From: Planctomycetota bacterium
Lineage (GTDB): Bacteria; Planctomycetota; UBA1135; UBA2386
NCBI GenBank assembly: GCA_025459175.1
Contig: JALORC010000004.1
Coordinates: forward strand, 1 to 64,000
Length of the DNA stretch: 64,000 nucleotides
Direction: 5' to 3'
This document shows, one piece after another, positions 8,046-16,834 of the stretch. How positions within the stretch are numbered: the stretch's first letter is position 1; the number at the start of each line of letters is the position of its first letter. The position numbers and the translations under genes are program-made. The notes under the pieces are model-generated. The model did not search any database. It worked only from the letters and a program-made list of their open reading frames with translations, and was not told the DNA's origin.

Positions 8046-9443
8046 ATGACCGCTCTGGCCCATCTGGCGTTGTTCGGTTGGATCCCGCTCGTGCTGGTGG
8101 CGTTCCTGTTCCTGCAGCCGCGGGTCGCCGTCATCGCCGCGCTGGCCGCCGGCAGCCTGTTGCTCCCGGTGTTGAGCATCCCCGTCCCGGGGCCGCTCGA
8201 CTTCGGCAAGCCGGAGGTCATCTGCGCCGCGGTGCTGATCGGCATCATCTGCTTCGACCCGCGCCGCTTGCTCGAGTACTGGCCCGACGCCATCGACGTG
8301 TTCTGGTTCACCTGGATCGCCGCCGGTGCGCTGTCGTCGTTGTCGAACGACCTCGGCGGCTACGACGCCTTCTGCGTGCTGTTGTCGCGCCTGCTGCTGT
8401 GGGGAGTGCCATACCTGGTGGGGGTGCTCTACCTCGGGACGCGCGCCGGCCTGTGTTCGATGCTGTGGGTGCTGTTCCTGTCCGGGCTCGCCTACGTGCC
8501 GCTGTGCCTGTTCGAGGTGCGGATGAGTCCGCAGCTGCACTACATGGTCTATGGCATGGCGCAGCACGCGTTCGACCAGACGATCCGTGGCGGTGGCTAT
8601 CGGCCGATGGTCTTCATGGCGCACGGGCTCGAACTGTCGCTGTGGATGGGGGCTGCCACCGTCGCCGGCTACGCGTTGTGGCGCACTTCGGCCACCGGCC
8701 GGGTGCAAGGCTTCCGCCTGGGACCGTTGGTGGCGTTGGTCGGCGTCACGCTGGTGCTGTGCAAGTCGACCGGCGCGATCTTCCTGACCGGACTCGGGCT
8801 GCTGCTGTTGTCGCCGCTGGCCCTGCCGTGGCTGCGGTTGGCCGTGCTGCTGGGCATGTTCGCCTACCTGCTGCTGCGGATGTTCGGCGACGGCGCGCTG
8901 GAGAACCTGTTGTTCGAGGTCTCCTCGCTGGTCTCCGAGGAGCGCGCCGGCTCGTTGAAGTTCCGCTTCGACAACGAGGCGATCCTGCTCGATCGGGCGT
9001 GGCAGCGGCCCTGGCTCGGCGCCGGTGGCTGGAACTTCGGCAGCCTGTCGGACCCCGAGACCGGGGAGCCGATACCGGTGACCACCGACAGCTACTGGAT
9101 CATCGCCATGGCGACCAGCGGCTTCCTCGGCTGCGTCGGCCTGGTCGGCGGGTTCTGGTCGTCGGTGTTCCGGTTCGAGGTGTCGGTGCTTCGCGAACGT
9201 CTGCAGCCGCTGGTCGAGCTGACTGCCGCCTCGGTCATCACGCTGATGATCCTCGCCGACAGCCTGGTCAATGCGTTCATCCCGCCGCTCTACGTCGCCA
9301 TCGCCGTCGGTCTCACCCGTGCGGCGTCCGGGGACGGTCCGGTAGTGGCTCCGCTGCGGGTGCCGTTCCTGCGGCCGCGATCGGCCGCCGGCGGTCTGCA
9401 GCCGCGGGTGCCGTCGGGGCGACCATGGCGCGCCGATGGATGA
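8046..9443 (+). CDS. O-antigen ligase/polymerase-like membrane protein
   Basis: A 465-residue polytopic protein with roughly ten to twelve hydrophobic segments. A long polar loop near residues 290-350 (EERAGSLKFRFDNEAILLDRAWQRPWLGAGGWNFG) has the RPWLGAGGW-type motif of the O-antigen ligase/Wzy superfamily, and the following TTDSYWIIAMATSGFLG is typical of that loop's end. It would act at the periplasmic face, polymerising or transferring lipid-linked glycan. Wzy-type polymerases and WaaL-type ligases cannot be told apart here; with Wzz- and Wza-like genes downstream, a polymerase role is the more likely reading. The C-terminal 30 residues are basic and probably cytoplasmic. Confidence 0.72.
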   Translation: MTALAHLALFGWIPLVLVAFLFLQPRVAVIAALAAGSLLLPVLSIPVPGPLDFGKPEVICAAVLIGIICFDPRRLLEYWPDAIDVFWFTWIAAGALSSLSNDLGGYDAFCVLLSRLLLWGVPYLVGVLYLGTRAGLCSMLWVLFLSGLAYVPLCLFEVRMSPQLHYMVYGMAQHAFDQTIRGGGYRPMVFMAHGLELSLWMGAATVAGYALWRTSATGRVQGFRLGPLVALVGVTLVLCKSTGAIFLTGLGLLLLSPLALPWLRLAVLLGMFAYLLLRMFGDGALENLLFEVSSLVSEERAGSLKFRFDNEAILLDRAWQRPWLGAGGWNFGSLSDPETGEPIPVTTDSYWIIAMATSGFLGCVGLVGGFWSSVFRFEVSVLRERLQPLVELTAASVITLMILADSLVNAFIPPLYVAIAVGLTRAASGDGPVVAPLRVPFLRPRSAAGGLQPRVPSGRPWRADG

Positions 9444-9624
9444 GCCACGGGCAGGTCGGAGGTGGGGCTCGCGACCGTTCGCGACGAGCCGAACCGTCGA
9501 TGCCAACGCCATTCCGTGCGCGCCCTGCCCGACTCAAGTGGGCGCGTCCGCCGGCCGATACCCGGCCCTGTATCGCTCTCGCCGGGACCGTTCTTGCGAG
9601 CGCAGGTCTCATCGAAGGACAACC

Positions 9625-11652
9625 TTGATTCGTCTTCCTAGCGGTGCCTCGCGTCCGTCTCTGGACCATCTCTCGTTCGGGCTCCTGCTGCTGCTGGCAG
9701 GATGTGGTTCCGGCGGGGAGGCCCGCAGCGGTGGATCCGGCGACGTGGCCTACATCGAAGTGGCCGCCGGTGACGCCTCGTTCACGCTCCAGGCCGGCGC
9801 CACCACGGCGCTGCCGTCCCATTCCTGGTTGATGAGCAACCCGAGTGCGGCGACCTACTTCTTCGAACTGCGTGTCGATCAACCGTGGGTGGTGCTGCAG
9901 ACGCCGGCGTCGGGCAGCATCGCCCCGCTGCAGGGTGCTTCCGTCACCGTCAGTCTGAGCAGCTCCGAACTCGCTGGCCTGGCGGTCGGCAACCACACGG
10001 CGACGATCCAGTTCCGCAACGCCAACGGCGACGTGGTCGACGCGACCCGCACCATCAGCCTGACCCTCACCGAGGAACCGCCGCCGCCGCCGCCGCCGCC
10101 TCCGCCGCCGCCGCCTCCGCCCCCGGGCGGTGGATCCGGTGGTGGCACATCCACGGCCGGTTGGACCCAGCTGGCGCCGAGCTCGGACAGCCTGGTGGTC
10201 TACGTCAGCAGCTCGCAGGGCAACGACGCCAACAATGGCCTCACCGAGCAGACGCCCAAGCGCACCTTGAATGCCGCCAAGGCACTGCTGCGCGACGGCT
10301 TCCCGGACTGGATGCGCCTGAAGAAGGGCGATGTCTGGAACGAGGGCATCGGCAGCTGGAGCAAGCGGGGACGCAGCATCACCGAGCCCCAGGTCATCAC
10401 CAGCTATGGCACCGGCGCGCGGCCGCTGCTGAGCACCGGCGGCCTGGGTGCGGTGTCGGGATCGACCGCGGGCATCAAGCCGTTCCTGGCCATCACCGAC
10501 CTCCATTGTCGAGGTCGTGAGGGCGCGCCGACGAGCAACCCGGTCGCGTTCTTCTTCCTGTCGCCGGTCGAGGGCCTGCTGATCGAAGGCTGCATGATCG
10601 AGCGCTACAACGTCGGCATCGTCGTGCAGGGCTTCGACGGCAGGTTCCGCAACGTGCGGTTGCGTCGCAACGTGATCGTCGACCAGTACTCGACCGACGT
10701 CGCGCACTCGGCCGGCACCTACCTTTCCAACATCGACGACCTGCTGATCGAGGGCAACATCTTCGACCGCAACGGTTGGATCCCGGGTGTGCCCGAGGCA
10801 ACGCCACCGACGGTGTTCCGTCATCACATCTACATCCAGACCGACTGCACGAACTCGACGGTTCGTGGCAACTACCTGCTCAACTCGACCGCCAACGCCC
10901 TGTCGCAGCGCTCGTACGGTGTGGTCGAGGACAACATCTGCGCCCGCAACTCGATCGCGCTGCTGTTGATCGGCAACGGTGGCGGTACCGGCATCGTGCG
11001 CCGCAACATCGTGATGGACGGCAAGGACATCGATACCGCCAACCCGCGTGGCTGGGGCATCGACATCAAGATGGTCACCAACGGCGTCGTCGCCGACAAC
11101 CTGATCACCAACAACACCGGCGGCACGTTCCCGATCGCGATGCTGATCGACACACCGGGTGGAGCCATCAACGGGCTGCGTATCGAGCGCAACGTGTTCC
11201 ACAACTGGCGCGGCGGTATCCGGGTCAACGGCAACGGCTCGGCGCTCACCAACGTGCGCCTGATCGACAACCACATGCAGGACGTGTTCATGACCGCGCC
11301 GTTGCTCGTGCACGTCGAGACGAGCACCGTGGCCTCGATCATCGAGTCGCGCGGCAACCGCCTGCACCGGCAGCTGGGCTCGGTGAACTGGATCGCGAAC
11401 GGCCCGACCGAGATCTCGCCGTCGCAGTGGTGGGGTCAGCTCGGCGACACCACCTCGACGATGCAGCAGGTCGCCTACACGAATGCGGGTCGCAACCTGG
11501 CGACCTATCACGAGTCGCTCGGCAAGACCGCGACGCTCGACGCGTTCATCACCGAGTTGCGCAAGCAATCGAAGGACAACTGGCGCGTCGACTACGACCA
11601 GGCGACCGTCGCCACCTGGATCCGCGCCGGCTACAACATGACCGTCCAGTGA
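9625..11652 (+). CDS. Secreted lipoprotein with BACON-like domain, polyproline linker and beta-helix
   Basis: A 675-residue exported protein. I choose the TTG at 9625: it follows AAGGAC by a suitable distance and directly precedes a lipoprotein signal (LSFGLLLLLAGC); no ATG is available, and the track's longer ORF adds 63 residues lacking signal-peptide features. Residues about 40-150 look like a BACON-type immunoglobulin-like domain (QPWVVLQTPASGSI...NHTATIQFRNANGD). A run of 16 prolines and a Gly-rich hinge follow. The rest is a right-handed parallel beta-helix with Asn-rich turns (EDNICARNSIALLLIGNGGG, VADNLITNNTGG), the fold of polysaccharide lyases, epimerases and depolymerases. Its place in the locus suggests it trims or modifies the exported glycan. 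No catalytic residues could be assigned. Confidence 0.78.
   Translation: MIRLPSGASRPSLDHLSFGLLLLLAGCGSGGEARSGGSGDVAYIEVAAGDASFTLQAGATTALPSHSWLMSNPSAATYFFELRVDQPWVVLQTPASGSIAPLQGASVTVSLSSSELAGLAVGNHTATIQFRNANGDVVDATRTISLTLTEEPPPPPPPPPPPPPPPPGGGSGGGTSTAGWTQLAPSSDSLVVYVSSSQGNDANNGLTEQTPKRTLNAAKALLRDGFPDWMRLKKGDVWNEGIGSWSKRGRSITEPQVITSYGTGARPLLSTGGLGAVSGSTAGIKPFLAITDLHCRGREGAPTSNPVAFFFLSPVEGLLIEGCMIERYNVGIVVQGFDGRFRNVRLRRNVIVDQYSTDVAHSAGTYLSNIDDLLIEGNIFDRNGWIPGVPEATPPTVFRHHIYIQTDCTNSTVRGNYLLNSTANALSQRSYGVVEDNICARNSIALLLIGNGGGTGIVRRNIVMDGKDIDTANPRGWGIDIKMVTNGVVADNLITNNTGGTFPIAMLIDTPGGAINGLRIERNVFHNWRGGIRVNGNGSALTNVRLIDNHMQDVFMTAPLLVHVETSTVASIIESRGNRLHRQLGSVNWIANGPTEISPSQWWGQLGDTTSTMQQVAYTNAGRNLATYHESLGKTATLDAFITELRKQSKDNWRVDYDQATVATWIRAGYNMTVQ
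10078..10125 (+). repeat. CCG/CCT microsatellite encoding a polyproline linker
   Basis: Sixteen consecutive proline codons, mostly CCG, form a triplet repeat in the beta-helix lipoprotein gene. It encodes an extended linker between two domains. Such tracts can vary in length by slippage in steps of three bases, which would change linker length without a frameshift. Confidence 0.85.
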
Positions 11653-11663
11653 GGACGGCGACC

Positions 11664-11683
11664 CGCCGGCGTGACTGCCGGCG
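11664..11683. terminator. Bidirectional hairpin between convergent genes
   Basis: CGCCGGC-GTGACT-GCCGGCG, a perfect 7-bp GC stem with a 6-nt loop, fills the 34-bp gap between the stops of the beta-helix gene and the asparagine synthetase gene. There is no T run, so intrinsic termination is uncertain. Confidence 0.4.
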
Positions 11684-11686
11684 CGG

Positions 11687-13633
11687 TCACATGCGCAGGC
11701 CGTGGCGCTGGCACCAGCGCAGCAGCACGAACACCGCCCAGATGCGCGACCAGTACATCCCGGGCGCCTGCTGCAGGAACGAGCGCCACAGCCGCCCGAC
11801 GGTGTCGTGATCGAGGCCCGCTGCGGCGCAGGCCGCGCGGTCGGCCAGCACCTCGGCGACGCCGTCCTTCAGGCGTTGCCGGCACCAGAGTTCCATCGGC
11901 AGCGCGAAGCCTGACTTCGGCCGGTCGAACACCTCGGGCGTGACCTTGCCGAGCGCCAGTTCGCGCAGCAGCATCTTCCGGCCGAGCGGCTCGAACCGGC
12001 GCACCGCGTCGACGCCGGCCGCGGCCTCCACGACGCGGTGATCGAGCAGCGGCACGCGCACCTCGAGCGACACCGCCATGCTGGACCAGTCGGTGTCGCG
12101 CAGCAGCCGTTCGCCGAGGAAGCTCTGTTGCTCCAGCAGCGACACCGCGTGCAGCGACGGTTGGTCGGCGACGAGTTCTCGCAACTCGGTGGCGCGTTCG
12201 TGCGGCAGGCCGAGCCAGGTGGTCTGCGGCCGTCCTTCGCGCAGTCGACGATGGATGTCAGCGGTGAACAGCGCGTAGTGGGTCTGGTACGCGCACAGCA
12301 GGCTGCCGTCGCCGTCGAGCACGTCGCCGAGCTTGCCCCACCGGGTCTGCGGTGGCACCTCGCCGAAGCGCCCCATGCGCCAGCGGGCGGCGGCGCCAGC
12401 TGCGGCCCGGCGCAGTCCGGCTGGCACCCATCGCGTCGTGCGGGCCGCTCGTGCGGCCCGCGGCACGTCGACGAAGCTGCGGTAGCCACCGAACAGTTCG
12501 TCGCCGCCCGTGCCCGCCAGCGCCACCGTCATGCCGTGGTCGCGCACCGCTCGGCTGACGAACCAGCTGTTGATGCCGTCGAAGGTCGGTTGGTCCATCG
12601 CCGCCAACGCGGCCTCGATGCCGTCACCGAAGGCCTGTTCCGTGAGCCGGATGTCCTTGTGCTCGGTGCCGAGTTGCCGCGCCACCTCGATGGCGTGCTT
12701 CGACTCGTCGTAGGCCGCTTCGTCGAACGAGATGTTGAACGTGCGCAGCGAGCCGGCCCCGGCTGGAGAGAGTTCCGCGGCCATCGCCGCGATCGCGCTC
12801 GAGTCGACGCCACCCGAGAGGAACACGCCGAGCGGGACGTCGGCGAGCAGGTGCTGGCGGATCGACGTCTGCAGTTCGTGACGCAGCGTGTCGACCGCGG
12901 CCGGCCCCGGGACCGCATTGCGTGCGCTCGGCGGCTGCCAGTAACGACGTGGTGTGAACGTCGGGTCGTCGGGGTCGATCCGGCACCAGGTGCCGGGCGG
13001 CATCAGCTCGACGCCGGCGACCAGGGTGTGCGGGCCGATCGTGAAGCCGTGCCACAGGTAGCTGTCGACGGCGACCGGGTCGAGCGTTCGCCCGGTGCAA
13101 CCGGAGGCGAGCAGCGAGCGCAGTTCCGAGGCGAACACGAGCCGTCGCTTGCCGTCCGCTGCGGCGCCAACGGTGACATACAGCGGCTTGATGCCGAGCC
13201 GGTCGCGCGCCATCAGCACGGTCCGGCTGCCGGCATCCCAGATCACGAAGGCGAACATGCCGCGCAACCGATCGAGCACACCCTCGCCCCAGCGGCGGTA
13301 ACCGGCCAGCACCACTTCGGTGTCGCTGCGCGAGGCGAACCGGACCCCGGCCGACTCGAGCTCCTGCCGCAGCTCCAGGAAGTTGTAGATCTCGCCGTTG
13401 AAGACGATGCAGTTGCCCGTCGACGGGTCGTGCATCGGCTGGTGGCCATGGCCCGACACATCGAGGATGGCGAGGCGGCGGAAGCCGAAGGCGGCACCGG
13501 CCGATCCGGTCGGCCCGGATTGCCAGGCGCCATCGTCATCCGGGCCACGGTGCCGCTGGCTCTTGCTGGCGGCATCGACGGCCGCGATCAGGGTCGGGCT
13601 CAGCGAGCCGATGGCGCCGGCGATACCGCACAT
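11687..13633 (-). CDS. asnB: Glutamine-hydrolysing asparagine synthetase-like amidotransferase
   Basis: A 648-residue AsnB-type enzyme encoded opposite to the rest of the locus. The start is fixed by MCGIAGAIG, since the N-terminal Cys2 must be exposed as the glutaminase nucleophile; the track ORF runs 260 codons further upstream without meaning. The glutaminase domain shows RGPDDDG, FNGEIYNF and SRSDTEV. The synthetase domain carries the ATP-pyrophosphatase loop FLSGGVDSSA (273-278). AsnB makes asparagine from aspartate, but paralogues within exosortase/polysaccharide loci are common and may amidate sugar acids. The exopolysaccharide setting favours that second role, which remains inference. 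It is divergent from the Wza-like gene, sharing a 168-bp control region. Confidence 0.85.
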   Translation of the reverse strand: MCGIAGAIGSLSPTLIAAVDAASKSQRHRGPDDDGAWQSGPTGSAGAAFGFRRLAILDVSGHGHQPMHDPSTGNCIVFNGEIYNFLELRQELESAGVRFASRSDTEVVLAGYRRWGEGVLDRLRGMFAFVIWDAGSRTVLMARDRLGIKPLYVTVGAAADGKRRLVFASELRSLLASGCTGRTLDPVAVDSYLWHGFTIGPHTLVAGVELMPPGTWCRIDPDDPTFTPRRYWQPPSARNAVPGPAAVDTLRHELQTSIRQHLLADVPLGVFLSGGVDSSAIAAMAAELSPAGAGSLRTFNISFDEAAYDESKHAIEVARQLGTEHKDIRLTEQAFGDGIEAALAAMDQPTFDGINSWFVSRAVRDHGMTVALAGTGGDELFGGYRSFVDVPRAARAARTTRWVPAGLRRAAAGAAARWRMGRFGEVPPQTRWGKLGDVLDGDGSLLCAYQTHYALFTADIHRRLREGRPQTTWLGLPHERATELRELVADQPSLHAVSLLEQQSFLGERLLRDTDWSSMAVSLEVRVPLLDHRVVEAAAGVDAVRRFEPLGRKMLLRELALGKVTPEVFDRPKSGFALPMELWCRQRLKDGVAEVLADRAACAAAGLDHDTVGRLWRSFLQQAPGMYWSRIWAVFVLLRWCQRHGLRM

Positions 13634-13801
13634 GTCACGTTCCGGAGTGGCGCGGAGCGGGGCCGCAGACGGCGGCGGAGCGGCGACGTGGCATGTCGGC
13701 ACGATCGCAAGTTCGTGTTCCGCGCGCAAGGGCGCGATGCCGGGCGGGTGCCAGCCGCCACCAGGAATGTGCTTCTGACGCGGCCCTCCAGTGGATAAAT
13801 C

Positions 13802-14527
13802 ATGGCCGTGAATTCGATCTCCCGTTGGTGGTGGGTGGTGCTGTCGCTGGCGCTGGCATCGTGCTCCGCGACCGGTTACCAGATCGCGGATCTGGCCGCC
13901 GAGATCAACGCGACACGCGACGCCGGCCGCACCCTGGTCGCCCCGGGCGACACGATCCGCCTGACCTTTCCGTACAAGCTGGAATGGAACCAGACGGTGT
14001 TGGTCCGCAGCGACGGCTACGCGACCTTCTATGCCGTCGACGACGTCGCGGTCGCCGGTCTGAAGCTGGCGGACCTGGATGCGCGCCTGTCGGCGCTCTA
14101 CGTCAAGCTGGCGGTGCCGAACGCGGACCAGTTGACCGTCGACATCACCCAGCCGGCGTCGCCGTCGAGTGCGGGGGCCGGTGGTGAGAGCATGTTCGTG
14201 GTCGGTGAGGTCGAGCGGCCGGGTCCGATCGTGCTGGCCGGGCGTTCGATGACCCTGTTCGAGGCGATCGCCGCCGCCGGTGGCCACCGGAAGGCCTCGG
14301 CCAACCTGCACAACACGATCCTGGTCCGGCGCCTCGCCTCGGGCGAGATGCGTTCCTGGCGGCTCGATGCCGATATCTATCGCTGGGGTCGGCAGCCGCC
14401 GATCTACCTGCAACCGCGCGATGTCGTGTTCGTGCCGAACACCGCAGTCGACGAGGTCAACATCTGGGTGGACAAGTACATCCGCCAGATGATCCCGCTG
14501 CCGACCCTGTTCCCGCCCGCTGGCTGA
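13802..14527 (+). CDS. Wza-like polysaccharide export lipoprotein
   Basis: A 241-residue outer-membrane auxiliary protein for polysaccharide export. The lipoprotein signal SLALASC places the acylated Cys at 21. The Poly_export segment covers about 48-118 (LVAPGDTIRLTFPYKLEWNQTVLVRSDGYATFYAVDDVAVAGL), followed by an SLBB-type segment (MFVVGEVERPGPIVLAGRSMTLFEAIAAAGG) and YLQPRDVVFVPNT. Full Wza-type proteins are longer (about 380 residues) with several SLBB domains and a C-terminal helix, so this is a short form. Its stop overlaps the next start (TGATG), which couples it to the Wzz-like protein, its expected partner in a trans-envelope complex. Confidence 0.85.
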   Translation: MAVNSISRWWWVVLSLALASCSATGYQIADLAAEINATRDAGRTLVAPGDTIRLTFPYKLEWNQTVLVRSDGYATFYAVDDVAVAGLKLADLDARLSALYVKLAVPNADQLTVDITQPASPSSAGAGGESMFVVGEVERPGPIVLAGRSMTLFEAIAAAGGHRKASANLHNTILVRRLASGEMRSWRLDADIYRWGRQPPIYLQPRDVVFVPNTAVDEVNIWVDKYIRQMIPLPTLFPPAG

Positions 14528-16794
14528 TGTGCGACGACATGGAAACCGAAACTCGACCTGCCAACCAGACCGGCCGTACCCTGCTGCCGGTGATGCTGGC
14601 CGGGATCTGGCGACACCGAGGTTGGGTGATCGCGGCGATGATGGTCGGTGGCGCGTTCGGGGTGTTCCGCGCCGTGGTCACGCCGAGCCAGTATCGATCG
14701 AGCGGCAAGCTGTTCGTGCGACCTGGCGTGCGCGAGAACATGCAGCCGGATGCGGCCTTCGCGGGTGGCGGCAGCAATGCCTCGCGCATGTCCGGGAGCC
14801 GTGAGGCCATCCTCACCGAGATGCAGGTGCTGTCGTCGCCGGACCTGTTCGACCTGGTGGTCGAGGACATCGGTCCCGACGAGATCCTGGCGCCGTTCGA
14901 GCCGCCCCCCGCTGGCCCCGGTGGGACCTCCTGGCACGCAGGCCTGATGCACTCGTTCCAGCGCTGGTGGTTCGGCTCCGGCGAGGTGCCGGGCCAGGGC
15001 GACAAGGAGCAGCGCTTCCGTGCCGCCAGCGCGTTGCTGTTCCGCACCGTGATCATCGTGCCGGAGGCCGGCACCAGCGTGATCACCGTCTATTACGTGT
15101 CGAGCTCTCCGGAGCGCGCGCGCACCGTCGTCGACGGCGTGCTCGAGGCGGCACAGAAGAAGCACCAGATCACGTTCGAGGGGATGTCGGGCGTCGCCAA
15201 GGTCGAGGACGAGCTCCGTACCAACGAGAAGCTCGCGGTCGAGGCCGAGACGGCATTGCGTGAGTTCAAGCGGGACAAGGGCATCTACGACTTCCATTCG
15301 CAGCAGGGTGCCTTGCAGTCCTACCTGAGCGACCTCGATCGCCAGATCGACACCATCGATCTCGATACCAAGCGGCGTCTCTCCGAGAAGCAGGCCCTGG
15401 ACCTGATGCTCCCCAAGATCCCGCCGGAGCGCATCGCCCCCGGCTCGGACTCGTTCGTGGTCAACCCGGACTACGAGATGTTCAGTCAGCAGCTGAACCA
15501 CCTGCGGGAGTCGGATCTCGCGCTGGAGTATGCTCGCAACGTCACCATCAGCGGTCCGGCCTACGAGAATCGCAAGCGGGACCTCGCCGGCCGTATCGCG
15601 ATCCTCGAAGCTCGACTGGAAACCGAGAAGAAGCAGATCAAGCTGGACGGTTCGATCGAGAAGAACCCCGAGTACGCGCGGGTCGAGTCGCGGCTGGCCG
15701 ACATCGAGGTGGAACTCAAGGGGCTCGAGTCGCAGCGGACGCAGGTGGACAATCTCCGCAAGTCGCAACGCAAGGCGTTCGAGTCGCTGGAGGCCCTGGC
15801 GCCGTCGTTCCGGGAGCTGGATCTCGATGCGAAGCAGAAGCGGGCGACGGCAGATCGGCTCGCCGAGCACGTCTTCAACATGAAGGCCGTGCAGCGGCTC
15901 GAGCAGCTCAACTTGAGCAACATCCAGGTCATGCAGTCCGGCTCGCTGGAGCCCGACAAGATCGCGCCGCGCCGCACCTGGCTGGTGACCATCGGCGTGT
16001 TCTTCGGGGCGGCGTTCGGCCTCGCCATGACCGCGCTCTGGTCGCTGTTCGACTCGAAGGTGCGGATCGCCGCTGACGTGAAGCGGCTCGGCATCCCGCC
16101 GCACCAGACGCTGATCGGGCGGGTCGACAGCGATGCGCCGGGCCCAGGCTCGCGGGTGCCGGTTGCGTTCGCCGACCTTCGCAGCGACATCGCCCACTTC
16201 TGGGCGGCGCTGCCGTACGAGCGCGGCACCAAGGACGGCCTGAAGATCGCGTGTCTCGCCTGCGGCGATGCCATGGCCGGGCGGGCCACGGCGGCGATGG
16301 CGCTCGGCCTCGCCATTCACGGCGGCGAGCGTGTTGCCCACGTCACGACTTCGCCGTCGGCGTCCTGGCTGGCGGTGCGCCTGGGGCTGTCGCCGCGGCG
16401 CGGTTGGAGCGAGGTGGTGGCCGGCAAGGCGCGCGCCGCCGACGTGGCGACACCGACCGCCGTTGCCGGGCTGGACCACTTCGGCATCGGTGAATGGCGC
16501 GGTGAAGGCGCCCCGGTGCCAGGTCCTGCGTTCCTCGAGTTCCTCGCCGAGCTGAGCCGCTCCTATCGCTTCGTGGTCATCGAACTGCCGGACCTCGAGA
16601 TCGATCCGTCGGGTCGTTCGGTGCTCGGTGCGATCGACGGCGTGCAGCTGGTGGTGCGTTCGGCCAGGTGCCGGAAGGGCGACTTCCGGCGCGCGATGCT
16701 GGCCGTCGCTGCGTCCGGCTGCCGTCTGCTCGGTTGCATCCTGCAGCCGGAGACCGGCGTCGAGAACAAGCCGGCCAAGGTCGCGTCGTCGTGA
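14527..16794 (+). CDS. Wzz/GumC-type chain-length protein with degenerate BY-kinase domain
   Basis: A 755-residue polysaccharide co-polymerase. Membrane segment one lies near residues 30-50 and segment two near 480-505 (TWLVTIGVFFGAAFGLAMTALW), bracketing a long periplasmic coiled coil rich in Glu, Lys and Arg. After segment two comes a cytoplasmic domain placed as in BY-kinase fusions of the Wzc type. Its would-be Walker A (ACLACGDAMAGRATAAMAL, about 575-592) lacks the GxxxGK[ST] lysine, the Walker A' position reads VVIELPDLE, and no C-terminal tyrosine cluster exists, so it is probably inactive as a kinase. It should set chain length together with the Wza-like protein. An alternative start is the Met at codon 5. 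Confidence 0.82.
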   Translation: MCDDMETETRPANQTGRTLLPVMLAGIWRHRGWVIAAMMVGGAFGVFRAVVTPSQYRSSGKLFVRPGVRENMQPDAAFAGGGSNASRMSGSREAILTEMQVLSSPDLFDLVVEDIGPDEILAPFEPPPAGPGGTSWHAGLMHSFQRWWFGSGEVPGQGDKEQRFRAASALLFRTVIIVPEAGTSVITVYYVSSSPERARTVVDGVLEAAQKKHQITFEGMSGVAKVEDELRTNEKLAVEAETALREFKRDKGIYDFHSQQGALQSYLSDLDRQIDTIDLDTKRRLSEKQALDLMLPKIPPERIAPGSDSFVVNPDYEMFSQQLNHLRESDLALEYARNVTISGPAYENRKRDLAGRIAILEARLETEKKQIKLDGSIEKNPEYARVESRLADIEVELKGLESQRTQVDNLRKSQRKAFESLEALAPSFRELDLDAKQKRATADRLAEHVFNMKAVQRLEQLNLSNIQVMQSGSLEPDKIAPRRTWLVTIGVFFGAAFGLAMTALWSLFDSKVRIAADVKRLGIPPHQTLIGRVDSDAPGPGSRVPVAFADLRSDIAHFWAALPYERGTKDGLKIACLACGDAMAGRATAAMALGLAIHGGERVAHVTTSPSASWLAVRLGLSPRRGWSEVVAGKARAADVATPTAVAGLDHFGIGEWRGEGAPVPGPAFLEFLAELSRSYRFVVIELPDLEIDPSGRSVLGAIDGVQLVVRSARCRKGDFRRAMLAVAASGCRLLGCILQPETGVENKPAKVASS

Positions 16795-16834
16795 TGACGG
16801 CCGGCGCCATTCCCCGGTTGCCAGCGGTCGACTG

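Noticed and set aside
10078-10125. CCG repeat considered as a CRISPR-like or non-coding repeat
   Set aside because: It is an in-frame polyproline linker within a clear lipoprotein gene.
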